64,000 nt of DNA from Closterium sp. Naga37s-1 (Eukaryota > Streptophyta > Zygnematophyceae > Desmidiales > Closteriaceae): assembly GCA_947471745.1 (NCBI GenBank), contig CANJKZ010000010.1, positions 6,836,501 through 6,900,500 of the forward strand, given 5' to 3'. Shown here piece by piece: positions 10,180-18,673 of the stretch. The position numbers and the translations under genes are program-made. How positions within the stretch are numbered: the first letter of the stretch is position 1; every line of letters starts with the position of its first letter. The notes beneath the pieces are model-generated. The model worked only from the letters and a program-made list of their open reading frames with translations, did not search any database and was not told where the DNA came from.

Positions 10180-10649
10180 GTCGTCTCCTGTCTCGCGGTT
10201 TTTATGTGGGGAGAATTATAATTGCATGGAAGTGTGCGCGTAACCTTCAGCGGTTACTTGTAAGGGCGCGGTTACCAAAGTCACTCGCCAATGTTGTCGA
10301 AGAAGTTCCCGAAGGCTGACTTGGCACCCTGAATTTGTTTCATTGCCTAGTTGGCGAACCCCTTTCCTAGTTGGATTCTGGGTAGTCGGGTTTCTTGTAT
10401 GTAGATCTCGAGGGTAGTCTAGCTACTTTAGCTGCTACCAGACTCTCTGTTTCTGAGTTCCGAATTGTGCTGTACTGATGAAGGCGTGATTGGGTTCGCC
10501 CATCCGCCGAAACTAGTTTACGCAAGGAGGCTTTTCGGAAGCTAAGGGTTTTTCAGATCTGCGTTTTTTTTTTTCACCAGTTTTCACTGTTTGTTCCTTT
10601 GCTTAAGCGTCCTCTCTGCTACTGCAGCCCTTCGAAACATGAGTCAGGG
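10161..10649 (+). repeat. Left pseudo-LTR of the PLE
   Basis: About 489 bp, nearly identical to 13542-14029 apart from a one-or-two-base difference in a T run. It contains the hammerhead ribozyme and, 11 bases before its right end, the ATG of ORF1. Confidence 0.9.
10468..10524 (+). ncRNA. Type I hammerhead ribozyme (left copy)
   Basis: All core elements are present in order. Stem I 5' strand is TGC-T-GTA (10468-10474), followed by CTGATGA (10475-10481). Stem II is GGCG/CGCC (10483-10486 with 10505-10508), extended by GAT/ATC and GGG-TTCG-CCC. The second core box is GAAA (10509-10512). Stem III is minimal, in the palindrome ACTAGT (10512-10517), and the predicted cleavage site follows T10518. 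The stem I 3' strand TACGCA (10519-10524) pairs fully except for one bulged T. Hammerheads with such short stem III are known in PLEs and are thought to work as dimers through the palindrome. Cleavage would cut multimeric or read-through transcripts to unit length. Confidence 0.88.
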
Positions 10650-11832
10650 TGACCCTTGGGATACCGAATGGTTTCCAGAAAACGAAGAGGCCGGTACTGA
10701 AGGACGCGGCTCGTCGAAGAAAGCTCGTGGGCGTGGAGGATCGTCGCGTCCTGCTACCAGGAGTGCATCGAAGCACTCGCGGGACGGCAGTCGTATTCCG
10801 CCTTTGCAGTTGACCTACGAACCTGTTTCACGAAGCAAGCAACCTGAGATTCCTCCCCCCGGACCTTCTGGGAGTCGTCTAAGCATGGAGATGCCGGATC
10901 AGCCCGTTGACAATTCTCCGATTCCTGAAATTTTCAAGAGTTGGACTGCTGCAGCGGTGAAAGATTTCCGGGACGGCTTCAAGGACCTTCTTAAAGCGAA
11001 AAGCAAGCTTAAAAAGATGAAGGAGTTGGATCGCCAAGGTTCTATTCTGCACAGCATTAGGACTAAGGCGGTCGAATTCCAGACGAAGAACGACTCCGTC
11101 AAAGAGAAATCTGCAGCAGCTGTCGCGAAGATCCATTTGGAGAATAAAAAACGGCTGCAGGCGGAGTTTATCGCTTCTAAAGAACTGGAGGTTGAAGAAA
11201 TTCAGGCAGCTGTCGGCACGCATGTCACGACTCTGGCGACGAAGATGGAAGAGTACATCAAGGGCCTCAGCTCCGACCCCGATCTGGTGGTTTCTGATGC
11301 CGCCAAAGAACGCTATAGGCGACTGAAGGGGCGGTGCATCGAGAAGGCTCAATCTGACATCGCGGCGGCCAAGGATGAGATGACCATCCGAGAGATCGAT
11401 CGACAGCATAAGCTGGCGGCTGAGGATTTGAAGAAGGCTGCTGCAGCTGAGGAGGTGCAGGAGATGGAAATGGAGCCTGCGATTGAGGAGATTCTAGCTA
11501 AGCATGCCAAGAAGATTGAAGACAAGCTTCGGCGGGAGATTACGCAGAAGCTTGAGGCCAGTCTATCTAAGAAGCTGCAGAAGAATCTTCACATCGGAGA
11601 GCAGAACTCTTCGCAGGCCGCATCCGCTGACAAGAAGCAGACGGCTCAACCTGGGAGGCAGGACGGTGCACCTGGGAAGCCTAAGCCGAAGAAGAAGCGG
11701 GGTGGTAAGACTCCAAAGAAGCAGAATTCCAGCGCCGACAAAGAGCAGCAGGCGAAAGGCCCTACCACATCGAAGGCCAAGGGACCAAAAAACGGCGGAG
11801 GCAGCCCCGAAAAAGGGCCGCACAAGAAGTGA
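10639..11832 (+). CDS. PLE ORF1, coiled-coil and basic protein
   Basis: The chosen start is the ATG at 10639 (MSQGDPWDTEW); the upstream frame has no ATG. The 397-residue product has a low-complexity N-terminus rich in Gly, Ser and Arg and a long central segment (about residues 110-310) rich in Lys, Glu, Ala and Leu that should form coiled coils. The tail is strongly basic, with KPKPKKKRGGKTPKK. This fits an RNA-binding, multimerising ORF1 protein as seen upstream of RT in some PLEs. It carries no zinc knuckle or GIY-YIG motif. Its TGA (11830-11832) overlaps the start of the RT frame, so the RT is probably made by reinitiation or a -1 shift. Specific function is inferred from position. Confidence 0.75.
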   Translation: MSQGDPWDTEWFPENEEAGTEGRGSSKKARGRGGSSRPATRSASKHSRDGSRIPPLQLTYEPVSRSKQPEIPPPGPSGSRLSMEMPDQPVDNSPIPEIFKSWTAAAVKDFRDGFKDLLKAKSKLKKMKELDRQGSILHSIRTKAVEFQTKNDSVKEKSAAAVAKIHLENKKRLQAEFIASKELEVEEIQAAVGTHVTTLATKMEEYIKGLSSDPDLVVSDAAKERYRRLKGRCIEKAQSDIAAAKDEMTIREIDRQHKLAAEDLKKAAAAEEVQEMEMEPAIEEILAKHAKKIEDKLRREITQKLEASLSKKLQKNLHIGEQNSSQAASADKKQTAQPGRQDGAPGKPKPKKKRGGKTPKKQNSSADKEQQAKGPTTSKAKGPKNGGGSPEKGPHKK

Positions 11833-13700
11833 CCAGCCACCAGTTGGCGCTCCGTTGGTTCGCGAAGCTAACGTTTCGGCAGGCGGCGTTACGAGTTCGC
11901 AACCGCGGAGTTCATAACCTCAGCGCCAAAGTCTTGTCCTCGGATGAGAAGAAAGCGCTGGGGCTTGGTCTGAAGTTTATCCCAACGCCCGCTGTTTCCC
12001 TTTCTACGGTCGAGTTAGATCAGCTTTGCCGACAGATTTCGCTACGTTTCTTCTTCAAGGATGCAGACCCGGTTAAGGACTATCGTTTTCGAGTGAGAAA
12101 TCCGAGCTGGGCACCTGATCGGAGTGAGATTCCGGAGCAGGTCTTCAGAGATTCGTCCTCAGACTTATCTTTTCTGCTGAAGGCATCTAGGCCTCCTCGA
12201 CACCGAAACATCTCGTTACGTGTTCGACAGGCCTTGCGTTCCATCGCCGCAGATCGTAGTGTGGTTATTAAACCGGCCGACAAGAACATTGGGATCACCG
12301 TGATGAGTCGGGAACTTTATGTTCGTCTCTGTATGGACCATTTAGGCGACAGATCGACTTACACCCCGATTCTCCACGATCCTACTGCCTTAGTCGTTCA
12401 GGGACTGCACGAACTGCGTCACGCATGGGGCCCTGCTTATCCCGACAGCCTTTGGAAGTACTTTTTAGACGAACCACCTGGAGGTTGGAAACCCGCAGCC
12501 TTTTACATCCTTCCTAAGCTACATAAGAAGCAGCTCGCTGGGCGTCCGATCGCCGCTTCGCATTCATGGGTTACTTCGAATGTTAGCAGATGGTTAGATG
12601 CGGAGCTTAGGCCGTGGGTGCTACGACAGCATACTTACCTCCGAGACTCTCTTTCGCTACTCTTGTCGCTGGAGGAAACTTCATTTCCTAACGAGATTCT
12701 TCTAGCCACGTACGATGTCTCGTCGCTTTACCCCAGTATTCCCCTCAGGCGCGGACTCGATGCGGTGAGCAGCATTTTGCAACGAGGGAGTCACCACAGC
12801 TTTCAACCAGTCATGGCCCTGCTGGAGTGGGTCATGATGAATTCTTACGTGGAGTTCGACGGCCACCTGTACCATCAGACACAAGGGACCGCTATGGGAA
12901 CTTCAGCAGCGGTTTGCTTTGCGGTACTATTCATGAGCCGCCTGGATGAACTTTTGAAGGAGAGATGGTCCGGAACGCAACCTCTACGCCATGTCAGATA
13001 CATCGACGATGGCCTGATTCTTTGGCCTGGTTCGAGGAGTGAGTTGGAGAAGTATCTGCAGACCTTCAACGAGCTTGACCCGAATATCAAACTGACGTGG
13101 CAGATTTCGGACAGTTCAGCTGACTTTCTTGATTTGGTCCTGTTCAAGGGACCGAGATTTGCTGAGCAGGGTATCCTGGATCTGAAGACATTCCAGAAAC
13201 CACTTAACCGATACCTGTATCTCCCTTTCTCGTCTTTTCACCCCCGACACTGCAAGACTGGTTTCATTGCAGCTGAACTGAAGCGCTATCTTCTCCGCTC
13301 GACCGCTGCTGATACCTTTCTCGCCTCTAAGCGCGCTTTCTACCAGCGGCTACGAAGTCGGGGTTACCCCTCTGATTTCCTTCTACCCATCTTCAGGAGC
13401 ATTTTCTTTCGTCAACGACCTCTCCTTCTGGAGCAGACTGCTGCCCGCCACGCACACAAACTTGAAACTCCCCCCGAACGCGGCCCCCTAGTCTTGAAGA
13501 CACTGTTCACACCTTTGACCGGTCGTCTCAGGCTGGGGGTGCTTTTGAGGCGCCTCAAAAGTCGTCTCCTGTCTCGCGGTTTTTATGTGGGGAGAATTAT
13601 AATTGCATGGAAGTGTGCGCGTAACCTTCAGCGGTTACTTGTAAGGGCGCGGTTACCAAAGTCACTCGCCAATGTTGTCGAAGAAGTTCCCGAAGGCTGA
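11829..13700 (+). CDS. PLE reverse transcriptase
   Basis: This is a 624-codon frame with PLE-type RT motifs in order. The N-terminal block is LGLKFIPTPAVSLS, followed by PADKNIGITVMSRELYV and FYILPKLHKKQLAGRPIAAS. Motif A is YDVSSLYPSIP (near residue 295) and motif B is TQGTAMGTSAAVCF. Motif C is RYIDDG (near residue 391), followed by DFLDLVLFKG and FQKPLNRYLYLPFSSFHP. The family resembles telomerase RT and copies RNA by target-primed synthesis. After about residue 480 a basic tail follows with no GIY-YIG nuclease. The frame opens at a GTG that overlaps the ORF1 stop, and the first ATG lies well inside the conserved region, so expression must be coupled to ORF1. No stop or frameshift interrupts it, so it may be active or recently so. 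Confidence 0.9.
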   Translation: MTSHQLALRWFAKLTFRQAALRVRNRGVHNLSAKVLSSDEKKALGLGLKFIPTPAVSLSTVELDQLCRQISLRFFFKDADPVKDYRFRVRNPSWAPDRSEIPEQVFRDSSSDLSFLLKASRPPRHRNISLRVRQALRSIAADRSVVIKPADKNIGITVMSRELYVRLCMDHLGDRSTYTPILHDPTALVVQGLHELRHAWGPAYPDSLWKYFLDEPPGGWKPAAFYILPKLHKKQLAGRPIAASHSWVTSNVSRWLDAELRPWVLRQHTYLRDSLSLLLSLEETSFPNEILLATYDVSSLYPSIPLRRGLDAVSSILQRGSHHSFQPVMALLEWVMMNSYVEFDGHLYHQTQGTAMGTSAAVCFAVLFMSRLDELLKERWSGTQPLRHVRYIDDGLILWPGSRSELEKYLQTFNELDPNIKLTWQISDSSADFLDLVLFKGPRFAEQGILDLKTFQKPLNRYLYLPFSSFHPRHCKTGFIAAELKRYLLRSTAADTFLASKRAFYQRLRSRGYPSDFLLPIFRSIFFRQRPLLLEQTAARHAHKLETPPERGPLVLKTLFTPLTGRLRLGVLLRRLKSRLLSRGFYVGRIIIAWKCARNLQRLLVRARLPKSLANVVEEVPEG

Positions 13701-14029
13701 CTTGGCACCCTGAATTTGTTTCATTGCCTAGTTGGCGAACCCCTTTCCTAGTTGGATTCTGGGTAGTCGGGTTTCTTGTATGTAGATCTCGAGGGTAGTC
13801 TAGCTACTTTAGCTGCTACCAGACTCTCTGTTTCTGAGTTCCGAATTGTGCTGTACTGATGAAGGCGTGATTGGGTTCGCCCATCCGCCGAAACTAGTTT
13901 ACGCAAGGAGGCTTTTCGGAAGCTAAGGGTTTTTCAGATCTGCGTTTTTTTTTTCACCAGTTTTCACTGTTTGTTCCTTTGCTTAAGCGTCCTCTCTGCT
14001 ACTGCAGCCCTTCGAAACATGAGTCAGGG
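13542..14029 (+). repeat. Right pseudo-LTR of the PLE
   Basis: Direct repeat of the left pseudo-LTR. Its first 159 bases are also the C-terminal coding end of the RT (stop at 13698-13700), so the repeat overlaps the gene. It ends GAGTCAGGG immediately before the target duplication. Confidence 0.9.
13849..13905 (+). ncRNA. Type I hammerhead ribozyme (right copy)
   Basis: Same sequence and fold as the left copy, offset by 3381 bases: CTGATGA at 13856-13862, GAAA at 13890-13893, predicted cleavage after 13899. With both copies active, a transcript crossing the element would release one unit of about 3.38 kb. Confidence 0.88.
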
Positions 14030-14960
14030 CTATACCTGGATGGGGAAGAGGGTGGGTTTAAGGTTGAAGGGAGAGGGGCAGGCAGGCAGAGGGGAGTCAG
14101 GGTTTAGGTATTGCCTCACCCCCTTAGACCTGGACAGGGAAGCAAGTGGGGTTTCGGGTTGAGGGGAGAGGGGCAGGCAGGCAGAAGGGAGTCAGGGTTT
14201 AGGTATTGCCTCACCCCCTTAGACCTGGACAGGGAAGCAAATGGGGTTTAGGGTTGAGGGGAGAGGGGGCAGACAGTCAAAGCACAAGTCATGGTTAGGT
14301 AAAGCCTCACCTCCCTATACCTGGATGGGGAAGCAAGTGGGGTTTAAGGTTGAAGGGAGAGGGGCAGGCAGGCAGAGGGGAGTCAAGGTTTAGGTAAATC
14401 CTCACCTCACTAGACCTGGATGGGGAAGCAAGCGGGGTTTAGGGTTGAAGGGAGAGGGGCAGGCAGGCAGAAGGGAGTCAGGGTTTAGGTATTGCCTCAC
14501 CCCCTGAGACCTGGATGGGGAAGCAAGTGGGGTTTAGGGTTGATGGTAGTGGGGGCAGATAGTCAAAGCAGAAGTCATGGTTAGGTAAAGCCTCAACTCC
14601 CTATACCTGGATGGGGAAGCAGGTGGGTTTAAGGTTGAAGGGAGAGGGGCAGGCAGGCAGAGGGGAGTCAGGGTTTAGGTATTGCCTCACCCCCTTAGAC
14701 CTGGACAAGGAAGCAAGTGGGGTTTCGGGTTGAGGGGAGAGGGGCAGGCAGGCAGAGGGGAGTCAGGGTTTAGGTAAAGCCTCACCTCCCTAGACCTGGA
14801 TTGGGGAAGCAAGTGGGGTTTAGGGTTGAGGGTAGGAGGGATGGACTGGCACAGCGTGAGTCAGTGTTTAGGAAAAGCTTCAACTCCCTAGTTCTGGTTG
14901 GGGAAGCAATTGGGGTTTAGGATCGAGGGGTGAGGGTGCAGACTGGTCGAGTAGGAGTCT
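14030..14960. repeat. Minisatellite of about 94 bp containing plant-telomere-like words
   Basis: Around ten imperfect units follow the pattern CCTGGATGGGGAAGCAAGTG, GGGTTTAGGGTTGAAGGGAG, AGGGGCAGGCAGGCAG, GTCAGGGTTTAGGTA. Several units contain TTTAGGG, the plant telomere word, once or twice. The array sits in what appears to be an intron of the minus-strand gene. It was split by the PLE, and its left remnant is at 10069-10134. Confidence 0.85.
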
Positions 14961-14996
14961 AGGAAACGCATACGCAGTGTATCACAGGCAACGCAC

Positions 14997-15358
14997 CTTG
15001 AAGTCGACTACGGCTTTGTAGACGATTTCGCGGTGGTTTGCCAGGGGACTATTGCCAGAGGGAAGGCCTTCCGACGAGCTGGTGCTCGGGCCAGAATGGG
15101 GAGGTGTTGTTGCAGGCGCTCCGATTGGGAGGGATTGGCCAGCACCCCGACCCATGGCCGACAGCATTTCGGCAAACCTCGCCATCACGCGTCGCTCGAA
15201 TTGGTCAAGGTCCGCGTTTGTTACACCACCACGCTCCCGGCGGCGATCGCCGGATGCCGCCACAAACGGGGTTTTCTTGGCGGGTACGAGATCGAAACGC
15301 TTGGTGGCTAGGCTGAGAACCTTCACTGGTGGCGCAGCTCCGGAGTCCTTGGGTGCTG
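14997..15358 (-). CDS. Host-like gene, exon B
   Basis: On the minus strand a CTCCCAG acceptor precedes 15358 and an AAG|GTGCGT donor follows 14997. Incoming phase 1 matches exon A and the exon ends in phase 0. The peptide runs PKDSGAAPPVKVLSLATKRF, then AKKTPFVAASGDRRRERGG, NADLDQFERRVMARFAEML and REIVYKAVVDFK. A Ser/Pro-rich spacer lies between the last two blocks. I do not recognise a known domain; the ADLDQFERRVMARFAEML segment is probably helical. Confidence 0.6.
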
Positions 15359-15359
15359 C

Positions 15360-15600
15360 TGGGAGGAACGTGACAGAAAGGATAGGAGGAACGTGACAGA
15401 AGGGATGGGAGTTGGGTGACGGGAGGGATGGGAGATGGGTGACGGGAGGGATGGGAGGAAGGCAGACAGAAGGGATGGGCTGATTGGCTTACGGCAGGGA
15501 TAGGACGAGAGCTGACGGTAGGGATGGGACTGCAGGGATGGGAGGATAGGGTACGGCAAGGATAGGGACAACAGGGATGGGACTACAGAGAAAGGATGGG
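15360..15600. repeat. GGGATGGGAGR-type intronic repeat
   Basis: Imperfect tandem GACGGGAGGGATGGGAG units fill most of the intron between exons A and B of the minus-strand gene. Confidence 0.7.
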
Positions 15601-15741
15601 ACAGTGCCTTGGGACATCAACAAACATGCCACAAATAGAAAGGCAACATAAGGGCAATAGCCCTAGTTCACTAGAAAGGCAACATAAGGGCAATAGCCCT
15701 AGTTCACTGAAACATGCACCTTAACGAGGCAACGTTCTCAC

Positions 15742-16966
15742 CATCGGTTTTGGTGTTGCCCTTCTTAGCGGTCGCTTTAGCCCCACCGCCCGCTTTAGCC
15801 TTTACCCATCTTGCCCCAGCGCCTGCTGCCTTTGGAGTTGCCTTCGTTTTGCCCGCAAATTCACCGGTGTTCCGCTTTTTTGATGCACCTCCAACCACCA
15901 AGGCGGACTCCTCCCGTTTCGTCTTTCCACCAGGGCTACTCTCTTTCGCCACCCCTTTCTCCACCACTTTCTCCACCACTTTCTCCTTACCCTTAGCCAT
16001 GGCGACAGCATGTCTCCCTGGAGGTGGCTTAGCCGGAACCTTAGAGGGTCCTGAACGCGACTGTGCTTTCGCACCCTTTCCAGCGAGCTTCGAGCTGACA
16101 ACGGGTTCCTGGATCTCATCAAGTGCCTTCAGCTTCCCAAGCAGCAAAGCTCGTTCCTCTGCCACAGCCTCATCCTCCACGGCATCACCTTCACTGTCAT
16201 CCTGCTCTTCCAGCATCTCGTCAAAGCTTGTTTTTTTCGTGACCTCAGGCTTATGAGCATCCGCGCAGGCAGGCACTTCCGCCGTACCGTTTTTCTCATT
16301 CCTCTCCACTGCCTCCTCCTCATCCCCCTGCTCATCGTCCGACTCTCCACCCTCCTCGTCCGACGGCTCGTCTCCGGACTCATCTTCCGACTCATTGCCG
16401 GACTCCCCACCCTCTTCGTCCTCCGCCTCGCCATCTTCCTCTTCCTCCGCCTCTTCCTCCGCCTCTTCCTCCGCCTCTTCCTCCGCCTCTTTCTCCGCCT
16501 CTTCCTCCTCATCTTCCTCCGCATCTTCGTCGGCCTCTTCTTCCGCCTCCTCCTCCGCCTCGTGCGGAGCCTCGTGCTCAGCCTCGTGCTCAGCCTCGTC
16601 CTCAGCCTCATCCTCAGCCTCGGCCTCAGCCTCGTCCTCAGCCTCGGCCTCGTCTCCCGACTTGCCGTTGGCCTCTGCCTTGTCCAAATCGTCGCCCTGT
16701 CGTTTGTTCCGCGCAGCTGTAACAGGTTCAGCGTCTTCTTCGGTAGCATCCGCACCTTCTGCGTACCACACTCTCGCCTTTCGAGGGCGGTTGGACTTGC
16801 GAATATCGCCCCCAGGTGGGCCCTCACCGCTAGATGACCTGGATTTCGGCGGACCCACAGTTCCCTTCTTCTTCGTAGTCTGCTTGACCTTGCTGGGAGA
16901 TCGTGCCGAGACACCTTTGGCAGAGTTTTTCTTCCCAGACTTCGAGACCTGCAGTTTAGTCGACAT
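15742..16966 (-). CDS. Host-like gene, exon A: acidic Glu/Ala-repeat protein N-terminus
   Basis: The start is the ATG at 16966 (MSTKLQVSKSGKKNSAKG). Domains in order: a basic N-terminus, an RKSNRPRKARVWYAEG segment, and a long acidic tract of EAEDEAEAE and EEEAEEEAEE repeats (roughly residues 115-230). A DEMLEEQDDSEGDAVEDEA segment and a Lys/Ala-rich basic tail follow. The donor GATG|GTGAGA at 15742 leaves phase 1 and matches the exon B acceptor, so the A-B junction reads DAAPKD. The charge pattern suggests a nuclear, chromatin-associated protein, but that is inference. The opposite strand shows long Ser-rich frames that are shadows of the GAG/GAA repeats. Confidence 0.6.
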
Positions 16967-18332
16967 TACGCAGACAGGGCCAGAGAAAATCGGGAAACGC
17001 TGGGAAACTCTAACGTAACAAAGTATATCGGTTTGCACTGTGGATTGGTAAGTGCTACTAGTGTCGAAACATGTCTTCTTAAACATTCAGGAGATGCAGA
17101 AATGAGCCATCATTTAGGAACCGAAAACGTACAGCGTGTTCCGGTCGCGATCACTTGACGGGTCGGGTACTCAGAGTTTGAAGCAGCCCGATTCGGGAAC
17201 GGGCGCTTTCTACGCGACCCGCTTATAACGATTTGGTATGGACTTTCAACCGGCGCGGCTTGACTCCCGGAAAGAAACTGGACGTGGGTGATACTAGGGA
17301 GGCCCCAGAAGCTACTATGCTCGCAGAGGGTAAGGCAGTACGTGGCGCTATGATACGTGCCATTCTGAGAGGCCGTGAAAAACGGACGGAACAGGATATC
17401 GTGGAAGCGCGAGGTCGATTATGTTTGCATAGGAGAGTCGCGTGGGTCGCGGTTCGACCATGTCAGAGGTAAGTCGCTGGGAAAAGCGGGGGAAAAACTG
17501 TCTTGCGGTGCCGAAGGAAAGACGCCCTCGTGAAGGTGTTGGTCTTTCAGCGTCGTGACTGCTATCGCGAACGGTAGCACAGGACCAGAGAGTCGTGAGA
17601 GACGATGGTGGCAGAGGAACTGCTAGGCGTGACCGTGGGCTGGGGTTCGAGGCGGTTGATGATAATGTTGGTTTGATACAGTACAAAACGACGACAGTGG
17701 CCAGCACCACATGGCAGAATTGTGGTTTGCGTGGCAGCTTTGTGGTTTGTGCGGCAGGGCAGCTCTGTAGTTTTCATGGCAGCTTTGTGGGTGCGTGGCA
17801 ATGTGGCAGTACAGTGCAGAACAGTAAAGTTCCGAACTGACCCTAGGAGCAGTGGTAGGAATTTCGCAACGGTCCACTGACCCTATCAAGGTAGAACTAC
17901 TTCTCGTCGCATCCCGTCACTTAGCCTGCAATTGTCAATCGGCGCACCTGGAGATGACCCTTTGGTAAACCGGAAACTTGTGAGCAGAAAAAACTTTTCC
18001 CGAGAACGTTGGGATGTTTCTCTACTTACTAAATGCCAAATGCGTTCTAGTTGCTTGTTTTTCTGAAACAGCTGTTGGATTTGTCTGAAAGATTGTTCCC
18101 AAAAGATTGAAAACTCAAGCACACGAAGCCGGCTTTGCAGTCCCACCGCAGTTCTCACCGTCTCTTAGTCTGCAACGTGTGTCTTCGTTTTGCGGCCGCT
18201 GAAGGCGCTGGCTCACTACTAAAACGTCGCTCAGTACACGCGTTCGCTATTAACAGAAGAAATTATCCTGCCCCCTATATTTTGGTGCGTTTCAAGTGGC
18301 CAGGTGGCATAATTTTCGTTTTACCAAAACAC
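16967..18332. other. Upstream region of the acidic-protein gene; one weak plus-strand exon candidate
   Basis: Mostly non-coding to my reading. A plus-strand frame at 17233-17470 (MVWTFNRRGLTPGKKLDVGD..., about 79 codons) is followed at once by a good AG|GTAAGT donor, so it could be a first exon of a gene divergent from the acidic-protein gene. I found no second exon and the family is unknown. Bases 17700-17810 repeat GTGGCAGCTTTGTGG-like words. Confidence 0.25.
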
Positions 18333-18468
18333 TGAGAAGAATGAAGAACGAGGATGGATGAACTATGAATGAGGTGAGTACATATAGAAAACCCTAATTG
18401 GGTTGTACCCCCTATGGGATACCCCACTATAGCCTACACAACAGCATAAGCTATATAATGTTCTGACA
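18333..18468 (-). repeat. 3' LTR of copia element 2
   Basis: 136 bp, TGTCAGAACATT...CTTCTCA on the minus strand, identical to 25605-25740 as far as can be checked by eye. Confidence 0.93.
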
Positions 18469-18673
18469 CACCCCCATAGGCAAAGTGGGGGAGAACAAGG
18501 GGTCACAAGACCAGTCAAGCAAAGCAGAGCAAGCTCAGGGTGGATCACAACGTCACCACACAGTCCGAGCACAACGACAAGGCCACAAGGCCAGTTCACA
18601 TGCAGGAGTACACATATATATATAGAGCTAGACAAGCAAGAGCAGGTATATATATGTGACAGTACAAGTGAGG

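Larger units (their letters stand above)
10135..14029 (+). mobile_element. Complete Penelope-like element (PLE) with terminal direct repeats
   Basis: The element has direct terminal repeats (pseudo-LTRs, 10161-10649 and 13542-14029), a hammerhead ribozyme in each, a coiled-coil/basic ORF1 and a PLE-type reverse transcriptase ORF. It is flanked by the 14-bp direct repeat CTATACCTGGATGG (10121-10134 and 14030-14043), which I read as a target-site duplication inside one minisatellite unit. The left end carries an extra copy of the palindrome TTTTGAGGCGCCTCAAAA. No GIY-YIG endonuclease motif is visible in either ORF. PLEs without endonuclease (Athena, Coprina) are known from telomeric regions of several eukaryotes; assignment to that group is inference. 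Confidence 0.9.

Noticed and set aside
16253-17018. Ser-rich and Leu-rich plus-strand proteins
   Set aside because: Antisense of the Glu/Ala acidic repeats; splice signals and charge pattern favour the minus strand.
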